Below are positions 20,737 to 27,488 of a stretch of 55,711 nt of DNA, piece after piece. The notes under the pieces were generated by a model, which worked only from the letters and a program-made list of their open reading frames with translations, did not search any database and was not told the origin of the DNA. The position numbers and the translations under genes are program-made. Every line of letters begins with the position of its first letter. Position 1 is the stretch's first letter. This DNA comes from Metabacillus mangrovi (GTDB lineage: Bacteria; Bacillota; Bacilli; Bacillales; Bacillaceae), in the NCBI RefSeq assembly GCF_009711125.1, contig NZ_WMIB01000025.1, positions 1 through 55,711 on the forward strand, read 5' to 3'.

Positions 20737-21195
20737 TTAACCTCTTCTTGCTCCGCGTCCGCCACGTTTGGATTCTGTGTTTCTTTTAAGAGAAGATAAA
20801 CGGTCTTCGCTGTCCTTCAGAAAACGGCTCATTTTTTGCTCGAAGTTTTCTTTCGGACGGAATTCTCCGCCTCTTCCTCCTCCTCCTCCACCACGGTGTG
20901 GACGGTCTTGACGCGGGCGGTCCTGGCGAGGTCGGTCAGGACGCTCAGGACGGTCAGGACGGTCGATGGCTTTCTTAATGGAAAGGCCAATTTTGCCGTC
21001 TTTTTCTACGTTGATGACTTTTACTTCCACCATATCGCCAACTTTAAGATGGTCATTAATGTCTTTCACGTAGTTATCGGCTACTTCACTAATGTGAACA
21101 AGACCTGTAGAACCTCCCGGAAGCTCTACAAAAGCTCCGAAATTCGTAATGCCAGTTACTTTACCTTGTAACTTGCTGCCAACTTCAATGGACAT
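20737..21195 (-). CDS. yabR: S1 RNA-binding domain protein YabR
   Basis: 152-residue protein with one N-terminal S1/OB domain (about 1-72: GSKLQGKVTGITNFGAFVEL, GLVHISEVAD, KVINVEKDGKIGLSIK). A low-complexity basic tail follows, rich in RPDRP repeats and glycine, ending in SKRGGRGARRG. The S1 domain resembles those of polynucleotide phosphorylase and general stress protein 13, so RNA or ribosome binding is likely. It has its own promoter and terminator between divIC and the tRNAs. Confidence 0.9.
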   Translation of the reverse strand: MSIEVGSKLQGKVTGITNFGAFVELPGGSTGLVHISEVADNYVKDINDHLKVGDMVEVKVINVEKDGKIGLSIKKAIDRPDRPERPDRPRQDRPRQDRPHRGGGGGGRGGEFRPKENFEQKMSRFLKDSEDRLSSLKRNTESKRGGRGARRG

Positions 21196-21243
21196 AAAAA
21201 AAATGCTCCTCCTTAAACTGATAAAAAAATCATCATTTCTTTA

Positions 21244-21273
21244 ATTATACCTAATCAAAAATCATAGTGTCAA
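21244..21273 (-). promoter_or_regulatory. Sigma-A promoter for yabR
   Basis: Reverse strand TTGACA (21273-21268), 18 bp, TATAAT (21249-21244). Both hexamers are perfect. It lies between divIC and yabR. Confidence 0.8.
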
Positions 21274-21279
21274 TAAAGG

Positions 21280-21654
21280 CTACTTTTTGTCCGGAGAACT
21301 GAAAATAATTTCATTTTCCCCTGAAAGGAAGTAATCCCTGCGCGCAAGCTCTGCAATGTAATCATCATCATTCAGCTTGGTAATTTCTTCTTCCAGCAGG
21401 TTTTGCTCTTTTTTCAGCACCTGCAGCTCTTCTTTAAGCTTGTCCTTTTGCTCGGACTGCTCTGCAAGAGACACGGTCTGATCGATCAATCCCGCTGCTA
21501 TAAAGACCACGGCAATCAGAGCAGCTGCTCCAAATACGGCAAGACGGCGGTAAAGGCCTCTCTTCCTTCGTTTAAGGATCTGGTCGTTGCGTTCCTGCTG
21601 CTGCATATATTGAGACTGAAGCTGAGTCACTTTACGGCTTCTTTCAGCTGACAT
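21280..21654 (-). CDS. divIC: Septum formation initiator protein DivIC
   Basis: Bitopic division protein that forms a complex with FtsL and DivIB at the septum. The 124-residue form has a basic cytoplasmic N-terminus (ending KRRKRGLYRR), one TM helix (about 35-55, LAVFGAAALIAVVFIAAGLI), then an extracytoplasmic coiled coil (LAEQSEQKDKLKEELQVLKK) and the conserved DDYIAELARRDYFLSGENEIIF. I chose ATG 21654, preceded by GAGGGGG, because homologues are about 125 residues; the frame stays open 54 codons upstream within yabQ sequence. It follows yabQ by 11 nt. Confidence 0.95.
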   Translation of the reverse strand: MSAERSRKVTQLQSQYMQQQERNDQILKRRKRGLYRRLAVFGAAALIAVVFIAAGLIDQTVSLAEQSEQKDKLKEELQVLKKEQNLLEEEITKLNDDDYIAELARRDYFLSGENEIIFSSPDKK

Positions 21655-21665
21655 TAATGTCCCCC

Positions 21666-22301
21666 TCACTTTCCAGTGATTCGTTTTATCCGGTTCCATG
21701 TATTCAACAATAAATTCTTGGCCTTTCCTGCAAATCCTTCTGCTTTTACGAAAATCTTTGAAATGAATTTCTTTAAAAACGCCGGAAGCAGCTTCCACAA
21801 AAGTCTTAAGGCCCATTTAACAGGTGATAATACGATTTTAACGGCTCCCCATAAAAAAAGAAACGTCCATTTTGAGATTTTCCAAAAAAGATTCAGCAAG
21901 CCGGCTGCAATCAGAAAAACGAGACGGAAAACAGCTTTTACCGGCTTAATCAGAACAAAGTTGCCAATTCCGGCCAAAACCTTTGCAATCAGCATGACCG
22001 TGCGGATGAAGAAATTAAGCGCCGCCATATAGATTCCCTTAAGAAGACCCTGATACGCAGCAAAACCGCAAAGAATCGCTAAAAACATATATACCCGCAA
22101 TTCCCCTTCATTAACAAGGAGCAGCACATAAAAAAAGAGAATGCTTTGGAGCAGCCAAAACACGATGTCATGAAAGAATACGATCCATCCCGCTCTTTTT
22201 GAGCGGACTAAAAATCTTCTGTACGTATCAAGGGCCGCTCCAAGCCATGCTCCCATTCCCGCCATGGCAAACATGGTATAAAATTGAACGGTCAAACTCA
22301 T
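21666..22301 (-). CDS. yabQ: Spore cortex membrane protein YabQ
   Basis: 211-residue membrane protein required in B. subtilis for cortex formation in the outer forespore membrane. The N-terminal third has hydrophobic helices at about 5-25, 40-62 and 68-88. The rest is a basic, helix-rich region with further hydrophobic stretches (VFLIAAGLLNLFW, WTFLFLWGAVKIVL). Length equals the B. subtilis protein. Its ATG overlaps the yabP stop by 4 nt (ATGA), so the two are translationally coupled. The molecular role is unknown. Confidence 0.9.
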   Translation of the reverse strand: MSLTVQFYTMFAMAGMGAWLGAALDTYRRFLVRSKRAGWIVFFHDIVFWLLQSILFFYVLLLVNEGELRVYMFLAILCGFAAYQGLLKGIYMAALNFFIRTVMLIAKVLAGIGNFVLIKPVKAVFRLVFLIAAGLLNLFWKISKWTFLFLWGAVKIVLSPVKWALRLLWKLLPAFLKKFISKIFVKAEGFAGKAKNLLLNTWNRIKRITGK

Positions 22302-22597
22302 TTAAACAGCTTGCTAAAGAATCCTTTAGCTTTCTCCGAATGCTGTTCATCCAAGTAGACAATATCCAGGATGCGGCCTTTGATCGTAACTACGCCCCGG
22401 TCGACATCCAGGTTTTGCATTTGCAGGTTTTCACCTCTGATTGCCAGTGCACCCATTACCGTATCGAGCAGGAATTCTTCATTATCAAAGCTTTCTACTT
22501 CCTTGACACCTGTAATATCCAGAAGTTTTCTGCCTTTCATAATCAAATCGTGGTCTTCCTGCTTAGCCTGCGGCTGATTTTGCTGGTAGTAATTCAT
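22298..22597 (-). CDS. yabP: Sporulation protein YabP
   Basis: YabP-family protein (about 99 residues) needed with YabQ for spore cortex assembly in B. subtilis. The conserved core is HDLIMKGRKLLDITGVKEVESFD and the beta-rich GALAIRGENLQMQNLDVDRG; it ends in a basic FFSKLFK. I start at ATG 22597, where GGGGG is spaced about 8 nt; an ATG two codons earlier abuts it. A CATACCTA box at 22637-22630 resembles a sigma-E -10, but no good -35 partner is visible. Confidence 0.9.
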   Translation of the reverse strand: MNYYQQNQPQAKQEDHDLIMKGRKLLDITGVKEVESFDNEEFLLDTVMGALAIRGENLQMQNLDVDRGVVTIKGRILDIVYLDEQHSEKAKGFFSKLFK

Positions 22598-22672
22598 CCC
22601 CATTCCCCCGCTTTGCGTCGTTATAGTAATAGGTATGAAACGAAGGGGGGAAAAAGAACAAGCTCTGCAGTC

Positions 22673-22939
22673 TTACAGACTTTCACCGAGCTTTTCTTCT
22701 TTTATAATGGTATACATTTCAGCGGCTGCTTCTTTTTTTACTGTTTCTTTAAGATGGTCAACCCGTACAGTCACTCTTTTCTGGCCAAAACGGATAATCA
22801 TCTCATCGCCTTCTTTAACAACAGTGCTTGCTTTTGCGGCTGTACCGTTTATTTCAATCCTGCCCTGATCCGCAACTTCCTTTGCAAGTGTTCTTCTCTT
22901 AATCAGCCGGGACACCTTCAAAAACTTATCAAGTCTCAT
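22673..22939 (-). CDS. rlbA: S4-domain RNA-binding protein (RlbA/YabO, HslR-like)
   Basis: 88-residue protein whose first 60 residues are an S4 RNA-binding fold: MRLDKFLKVSRLIKRRTLAK, GRIEINGTAAKASTVVKEGD. It belongs to the Hsp15 family, which in E. coli handles stalled 50S subunits; the Bacillus homologue is reported to act in ribosome-associated quality control. AAGGGG precedes the ATG. It lies between yabN and yabP. Confidence 0.9.
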   Translation of the reverse strand: MRLDKFLKVSRLIKRRTLAKEVADQGRIEINGTAAKASTVVKEGDEMIIRFGQKRVTVRVDHLKETVKKEAAAEMYTIIKEEKLGESL

Positions 22940-22955
22940 GGCAAAAACCCCTTCT

Positions 22956-24419
22956 CTATTCTAAATTTTTCGCTTCATCCCAATAGCGGTCCATCTGCTC
23001 AAGCGACAGTTTTTCAAGATCTTGACTGTTCTCCCTGGCTTTCTTTTCTATATATTGGAATCTGGTCTTGAATTTAAGATTGGTGGCAGACAGTGCTTCC
23101 TCAGGCTCGATCTTCAGGAAACGGCCGACGTTCACCAGAGCAAACAGCAGATCCCCAAATTCTTTCAGGAGCTCCCTGTTCTCTTCGGAAGGACGGTCCT
23201 TCAGCTCCTCCTCAAACTCGAGCAGCTCCTCTTTCACCTTTTCCCACGCATCCTCCGCGTGATCCCAGTCAAAACCGGCCTTTGCTGCCTTTCTTTGAAG
23301 CTGATAGGCTTTGGAAAGCGCGGGCAGTGCACCCGGGATCGAATCAAGGCGGGATTCATGGACAGCTTTCCCCTCTTGTTTCTTAATCTCCTCCCAGTTT
23401 ACAAGCACCTCTTCCGCCGTCTCTGCTTCTGTGTCGCCGAAGACATGAGGATGACGCCGGACCATTTTCTCAGCAACGGTGCGGATGACCTCATCCATGG
23501 AAAACAGCCCTTCATCCTCTCCAATCTGGGCCTGCAGAACGACTTGGAGCAGGACATCCCCCATCTCCTCCACCATATGGTCAATGTCTCCGGCCTCAAT
23601 GGCATCCAACAGCTCATAGCACTCTTCAATCAAATATTTCTTTAGAGAGTGGAAGGTTTGCTTTTGATCCCAGGGACATCCGCCCGGACCTCTTAAAGCG
23701 GCAACAATTCCTCTGAATTCATCAAACTGATGATACAGGAGCTGTTCTTCCCGGACGGGCGGGATATACAGACTGGTTAGATTTGATATAGCTGACAAAC
23801 GGTCAAGCTCAAACAGAGGGACCTTTGTAATTTCCTCTCTTTTGCTTCCTGCTGCAGTGACAATATACACCTCATAATCATACGGGAGGTCCTCCATCAA
23901 AGTCAGCTTCACCTCAGAGGCCACCATTTGATCGTAAACCTGGCACAGGATGATATGGTGGTGAAATTGCAGATCCCCTTTTTTGACTGTACCTGCATCA
24001 GCCATTTGAAACCCATCGATTGGATCGATATTCAACGCGGCAAACGTCGCATCGAGAAAGCTCTGTCCCCCTGCGACACTTACCCGGAACGTTTCTTTTT
24101 TTGACTCTTCCAAAAGAATCTGCACTGTTTTTTCCGCAACCATCGGGTGGCCGGGGACAGCGTATACGACATCCCCGCTCTTCGATTTACTTATAAGCAG
24201 GGAGGCAATCTCTTCATAGACCTCTCCAAACCCGGAATGCTTCACATAAATTTCATCGAAAGAACCGGTAATGTCCAGCTCCTCCTTAAGCTCTTCCAAA
24301 ACAGGATGATCCATCGTCCTTACATAGAGGCGGCCCGGATCCTTAAGGAGACGGTAGATCCCCATTGGCAGCTGATGAATGTCTCCGGCCCCGAGGCCGG
24401 CTATATGAATTGTATTCAT
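22956..24419 (-). CDS. yabN: YabN: tetrapyrrole-methylase-like domain fused to MazG pyrophosphohydrolase
   Basis: 487-residue two-domain protein. Residues 1-220 resemble SAM-dependent tetrapyrrole methylases (IAGLGAGDIHQLPMGIYRLL, VVYAVPGHPMVAE). Residues 250-480 form a tandem MazG NTP pyrophosphohydrolase with CPWDQKQTFHSLKKYLIEEC, the metal-binding EECYELLDAIEAGD, and EEMGDVLLQVV. MazG enzymes remove non-canonical nucleoside triphosphates; the role of the methylase-like domain is unknown. The start overlaps the yabM stop by 4 nt. Confidence 0.94.
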   Translation of the reverse strand: MNTIHIAGLGAGDIHQLPMGIYRLLKDPGRLYVRTMDHPVLEELKEELDITGSFDEIYVKHSGFGEVYEEIASLLISKSKSGDVVYAVPGHPMVAEKTVQILLEESKKETFRVSVAGGQSFLDATFAALNIDPIDGFQMADAGTVKKGDLQFHHHIILCQVYDQMVASEVKLTLMEDLPYDYEVYIVTAAGSKREEITKVPLFELDRLSAISNLTSLYIPPVREEQLLYHQFDEFRGIVAALRGPGGCPWDQKQTFHSLKKYLIEECYELLDAIEAGDIDHMVEEMGDVLLQVVLQAQIGEDEGLFSMDEVIRTVAEKMVRRHPHVFGDTEAETAEEVLVNWEEIKKQEGKAVHESRLDSIPGALPALSKAYQLQRKAAKAGFDWDHAEDAWEKVKEELLEFEEELKDRPSEENRELLKEFGDLLFALVNVGRFLKIEPEEALSATNLKFKTRFQYIEKKARENSQDLEKLSLEQMDRYWDEAKNLE

Positions 24420-26020
24420 TTTTTACCTCCCCTTTTTTTATGAGACCATAACCGGATTTTTGTACCGAACGGAACGATATCTAATTCCTCATTGCTGAAA
24501 ACGTTCAGCTTGATGACGGAATACAGGTAAACTGCCCCTCCGGCAGCAACAGCTGTCAGTGCTTCAATGGAAGCAAGGGCTCTGTTCCTCCCAAAAATCC
24601 ACTCAAAGCCCGCCATATACCCTCGTAAAACCGCAAGCATCAAGATCGCGGAAAGACCGATCTTAACAATGCTCCGGTAGTCGTTCAGCTTGTACTGCTT
24701 TTTCCGGAGGAAATAAATGTTCAGTATAGCAACAACAAAGAATGCAGCAACTGAAGCAACAGCTGCCCCGTCCGCTTCATATTTCGGTATGAGAGCAAGA
24801 TTTAGCACAATTTTAATCACAACACCTGCAATAACAGAAATAGCCGGATAAATCGTCTGGTTGAGCCCCTGTAAAATGGCTGCAATGGTCATAGACAGAG
24901 AGGTAAACAAAATGGACAAACTCAAAATTCCGAGAATTTCAGATCCATAATTGTTCCGGAACAGCATAATGTTCGTCTCTTCCACGATGCCAATCAGACC
25001 GACCGTCGCCCCTGCACCTACTGCAAGGCACACTTTTATGGACAGGTTGATTTTATCTCTGATAAACTTTTCATCATTCCTGCGTTTCGCGCTCGAAATA
25101 AGCGGAACGAGCGACAGCGATAACGAGGTGGCAACAACGGTTCCGAGCTGAATTAACGGCTGACCCCGGTCATAGATTCCTTTAAGGGTTTTGGCAGCAG
25201 TCGGATCCATCCCTTTGTTGATCAGCATTGAAAAAAGCTGAAGGGCATCCACAAGCTGGATCAAAATCAGCAGCAGGCTGCTCACACAAATCGTAAACGT
25301 AAAAAGCAGAAGATCCTTAACAAGATCCCGTATCCGGATCTGCGAGGGCTGGGAAGGTCCGGCCAATTCTACACGGTCACGGCGGTACCAGTAAATCACC
25401 AAAACAACTAGAGCCGCTGCACTCCCAGTCAGCGAGCCGATCAAGGCCCCCTCCCCCGCTTTATAAAGCGAGCTCCCTGATTTCAATAAAATATAGGCAA
25501 GACCAATAATGGTAATCACACGAAAAGCCTGTTCCACCACTTGGGAAAGTGCAGTCGGAAACATATGATGCATTCCCTGGAAATATCCCCTGAGCACAGA
25601 CACGAACGGAACAAGCAAAAAAGAAAAAGAAATAATTTCAATTAGCGGCTGCAGATGCATATCACCCATAATTCCGGCAATCCACCCTGCACCTGTATAC
25701 AAAAGTGTAAAAGAAAGCAGGCCGGTTAAAACAAGAAACACACTGCTCACCCGCCAGATCCTGCGCAAATCCGCAGGGTTATGCCCCTCACCGTATTCCG
25801 CAAAAAGCTTCGAAACAATGACAGGAAATCCAGAGGTAGCAAGCATAATGGCAATCCCGTAAAACGGATAAACCTGCTGATATATGTAAAATCCAATATC
25901 CCCGACAATGTTCTGATAAGGCACGCGATAAGCCGCGCTCATAATTTTCGTCAGCAAGCCGGCAATCGTCAAAACGATCGCCCCCTGAAAAATCACACTC
26001 TTTCTAGACGGCACTGCCAT
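24416..26020 (-). CDS. yabM: Polysaccharide/lipid flippase of the SpoVB family (YabM)
   Basis: 534-residue integral membrane protein of the MOP exporter superfamily, with about 14 hydrophobic helices (for example GAIVLTIAGLLTKIMSAAYR at the N-terminus, then SVLRGYFQGMHHMFPTALSQ). Relatives SpoVB and MurJ move lipid-linked sugars across the membrane. I chose ATG 26020 (MAVPSRKS) because AAGGAG lies about 8 nt upstream; ATGs at 26026 and 26041 overlap that site or precede it. It is the first gene of yabM-yabN-rlbA-yabP-yabQ-divIC. A repeat cluster abuts its promoter. Confidence 0.92.
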   Translation of the reverse strand: MAVPSRKSVIFQGAIVLTIAGLLTKIMSAAYRVPYQNIVGDIGFYIYQQVYPFYGIAIMLATSGFPVIVSKLFAEYGEGHNPADLRRIWRVSSVFLVLTGLLSFTLLYTGAGWIAGIMGDMHLQPLIEIISFSFLLVPFVSVLRGYFQGMHHMFPTALSQVVEQAFRVITIIGLAYILLKSGSSLYKAGEGALIGSLTGSAAALVVLVIYWYRRDRVELAGPSQPSQIRIRDLVKDLLLFTFTICVSSLLLILIQLVDALQLFSMLINKGMDPTAAKTLKGIYDRGQPLIQLGTVVATSLSLSLVPLISSAKRRNDEKFIRDKINLSIKVCLAVGAGATVGLIGIVEETNIMLFRNNYGSEILGILSLSILFTSLSMTIAAILQGLNQTIYPAISVIAGVVIKIVLNLALIPKYEADGAAVASVAAFFVVAILNIYFLRKKQYKLNDYRSIVKIGLSAILMLAVLRGYMAGFEWIFGRNRALASIEALTAVAAGGAVYLYSVIKLNVFSNEELDIVPFGTKIRLWSHKKRGGKK

Positions 26021-26053
26021 CCTCATTCTCCTTCCAAACAAACTAACGAGGTT

Positions 26054-26062
26054 ATTATATCA
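26054..26062 (-). promoter_or_regulatory. Extended -10 promoter of the yabM operon at the edge of a repeat
   Basis: Reverse strand TGATATAAT (26062-26054) gives a perfect TATAAT with the extended -10 TG. The -35 position (around 26082-26077) falls inside the adjacent repeat element and reads AGCGCC, which does not match. Transcription may therefore rely on the extended -10. Confidence 0.5.
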
Positions 26063-26233
26063 CATGAAATGCGGAGGGCGCTTGCTTAGCTCTGAAGGAC
26101 GGTGGAGGTCTCGACCGAGGGGCGCTTTTTGCCCCAACCGAGAGACCGAAGCGGCCGAAGAGCTAGCGCCCGCAGCTGGACACCATGAAATGCGGAGGGC
26201 GCTTGCTTAGCCGTGAGAGACGGTGGAGGTCGT
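26063..26233 (-). repeat. Hairpin-forming intergenic repeat: one full and one half copy
   Basis: The segment CATGAAATGCGGAGGGCGCT with its TGCTTAGC extension occurs at 26063-26090 and again at 26184-26211, with similarity continuing through GACGGTGGAGGTC. The first copy continues to 26183 and folds: GGGCGC...AGCTCT (26076-26092) pairs with AGAGCTAGCGCCC (26160-26172), and an inner hairpin has GGTCTC/GAGACC and GGGGC/GCCCC. The second copy lacks the inner hairpin and far arm. Similar GC-rich hairpin elements are familiar from Bacillaceae intergenic regions; no transposase is present. Confidence 0.75.
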
Positions 26234-26247
26234 TTGATTTTCGGGGA

Positions 26248-26501
26248 CTGTCCCCACTCTCGCTAAAGCACTAAAGCTCCGGCACCCGTTCGGCAGGCCG
26301 TTGGGGGGCTTGGGTTTGCACAACTATGCCTCTGTCCCCCGCCGCTTTAAAGGATGTGGGGTCAGAGGCAGTGCCTGTCCCCACTTTCGCTAAAGCACTA
26401 AAGCTCTGGCACCACTGCTGTTAAAGCCTTATACAGCAAGGCTTGGCAGTCATAAGCCTTTGTCCCCTGCTGCTTTAAAGCATGTGGGGTCGGAGGCACG
26501 C
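26248..26501. repeat. 127-bp tandem duplication with a divergent core
   Basis: Two units, 26248-26374 and 26375-26501, align without gaps at an offset of 127. The first 39 nt (CTGTCCCCAC...GGCACC) and last 45 nt (CCTYTGTCCCC...GTGGGGTCRGAGGCA) are nearly identical, while the central 43 nt differ strongly. At the junction GTGGGG...AGGCA pairs with TGCCT...CCCCAC. The second core holds its own inverted repeat AAGCCTT/AAGGCTT. No gene is present. Confidence 0.8.
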
Positions 26502-26745
26502 ACTCACGACTCCGCCCAGAAGTCCAGGTCAGAGGCACCCGCTCACACCCCATCCAGAAGTCCAGGTCGGAGGCACACACCCACGACCCCATCCAGAAGT
26601 CCAGGTCGGAGGCACACACCCACGACCCCATCCAGAAGTCCAGGTCGGAGGCACCCGCTCACGACTCCATCCAGAAGTCCAGGTCGGAGGCACACACCCA
26701 CGACTCCGTTCCGAAGTCCATGTCGGAGGCACCCCACCGTCTCCC
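26492..26745. repeat. 39-bp tandem repeat array, six units plus a partial
   Basis: Units begin GGAGGCAC and end CAGAAGTCCAGGTC at 26492, 26531 (38 bp), 26569, 26608, 26647 and 26686. A partial seventh starts at 26725. Variation lies mainly in the middle (CGCACTCACGACTCC, CACACCCACGACCCC, CCGCTCACGACTCC). Because 39 is a multiple of three, several frames stay open, but I see no ribosome site or protein family, so I treat it as non-coding. It lies between the spoVT terminator and the yabM operon. Confidence 0.9.
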
Positions 26746-26755
26746 GCCCCACTTC

Positions 26756-26786
26756 AAAAGGCAGCCCTCGAAATAGGGCTGCCTTC
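26756..26786 (-). terminator. Rho-independent terminator after spoVT
   Basis: AAGGCAGCCCT and AGGGCTGCCTT are perfect 11-bp arms; the reverse strand ends in Ts. It lies 28 nt beyond the spoVT stop. Confidence 0.92.
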
Positions 26787-26813
26787 TAAAAGAAAATAAG
26801 ATGAGATCAAAGC

Positions 26814-27350
26814 TTAGTTTTCCATTTGGCGGGCCAGGAACCCGGCTGCAGTTTCGACGGCTTTTTTTTCGACTTCGCCGAGGGTGCCCTCTTTTGTGTA
26901 AATGACAACTGCACCAATTGGGTCCCCGTTTGCGATGATGGGTCCGATTGTGTAGCCTTTGACTTCTTCTTTAACGCCTTCAAGCAGCTGAATTTCGCCG
27001 CCTTCTGCTTTGAGTACGGAGGTTCTTTCCTCCATGGATTTTTCGATATCTTCGCTGATGTTGCGGTTTAAGTATTCTTTCTTTGAACCGCCGGATACGG
27101 CGATGAATGCATCCCGGTCACAAATGAGCACTGGATGGCCCATGCTGTCGTACAGGGCATCTGCATATTCTCTGGCGAAATCGCCAAGCTCGCTGATGGG
27201 CGAGTATTTTTTCAGGATGACTTCTCCGTCGCGGTCGACAAAGATTTCAAGCGGATCTCCTTCGCGGATGCGGAGTGTCCTCCGGATTTCTTTCGGAATG
27301 ACTACACGTCCTAAATCATCAATTCGACGAACAATACCAGTTGCCTTCAT
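26814..27350 (-). CDS. spoVT: Stage V sporulation protein T, AbrB-like transcription factor
   Basis: Forespore regulator that tunes sigma-G-dependent genes. The 178-residue protein has an N-terminal AbrB/SpoVT swapped-hairpin DNA-binding domain (1-50: MKATGIVRRIDDLGRVVIPK) and a C-terminal GAF-like domain (about 60-178: PVLICDRDAFIAVSGG, IIANGDPIGAVVIYTKEGTLG). Length equals the B. subtilis protein. It is preceded by a candidate sigma-G promoter. Its N-terminus closely resembles AbrB encoded at 46834. Confidence 0.97.
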   Translation of the reverse strand: MKATGIVRRIDDLGRVVIPKEIRRTLRIREGDPLEIFVDRDGEVILKKYSPISELGDFAREYADALYDSMGHPVLICDRDAFIAVSGGSKKEYLNRNISEDIEKSMEERTSVLKAEGGEIQLLEGVKEEVKGYTIGPIIANGDPIGAVVIYTKEGTLGEVEKKAVETAAGFLARQMEN

Positions 27351-27431
27351 CTATTGCTGCCTCACTTTCACCTTGTGAATTGATTCTTGGGATTTGCCGC
27401 ATTTATCGCTGCAAACACCTTTTGTTGAGAA

Positions 27432-27460
27432 TAGTATCCTTCACTGGAAAGGGAATATAC
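27432..27460 (-). promoter_or_regulatory. Candidate sigma-G promoter of spoVT
   Basis: Reverse strand GTATA (27460-27456), 17 bp, GATACTA (27438-27432). This differs at one position from the forespore sigma-G -10 consensus CATnnTA. B. subtilis spoVT is transcribed by sigma-G, which supports the call. Confidence 0.55.
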
Positions 27461-27488
27461 ACACAATAGATGAAAATATAAGCAAAAC

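Noticed and set aside
21655-21816. A longer DivIC of 178 residues
   Set aside because: The extra 54 residues overlap yabQ out of frame, and DivIC proteins are about 125 residues; ATG 21654 has a strong ribosome site.
22199-23071. A 290-codon open frame on the + strand over yabP, yabO and yabQ
   Set aside because: It is antisense to four well-conserved genes, has no family resemblance, and reflects codon bias of the opposite strand.
26248-26745. CRISPR array
   Set aside because: Units are contiguous with variable middles of only about 14 nt, with no equal-length unique spacers and no cas genes.
26398-26799. Repetitive open frames on both strands in the 26.5-kb array (repeating CVPPTWTSG or RSPGRRHTP-like peptides)
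   Set aside because: The 39-bp period is a multiple of three, so open frames arise automatically. There is no ribosome site, and frames are equally open on both strands.
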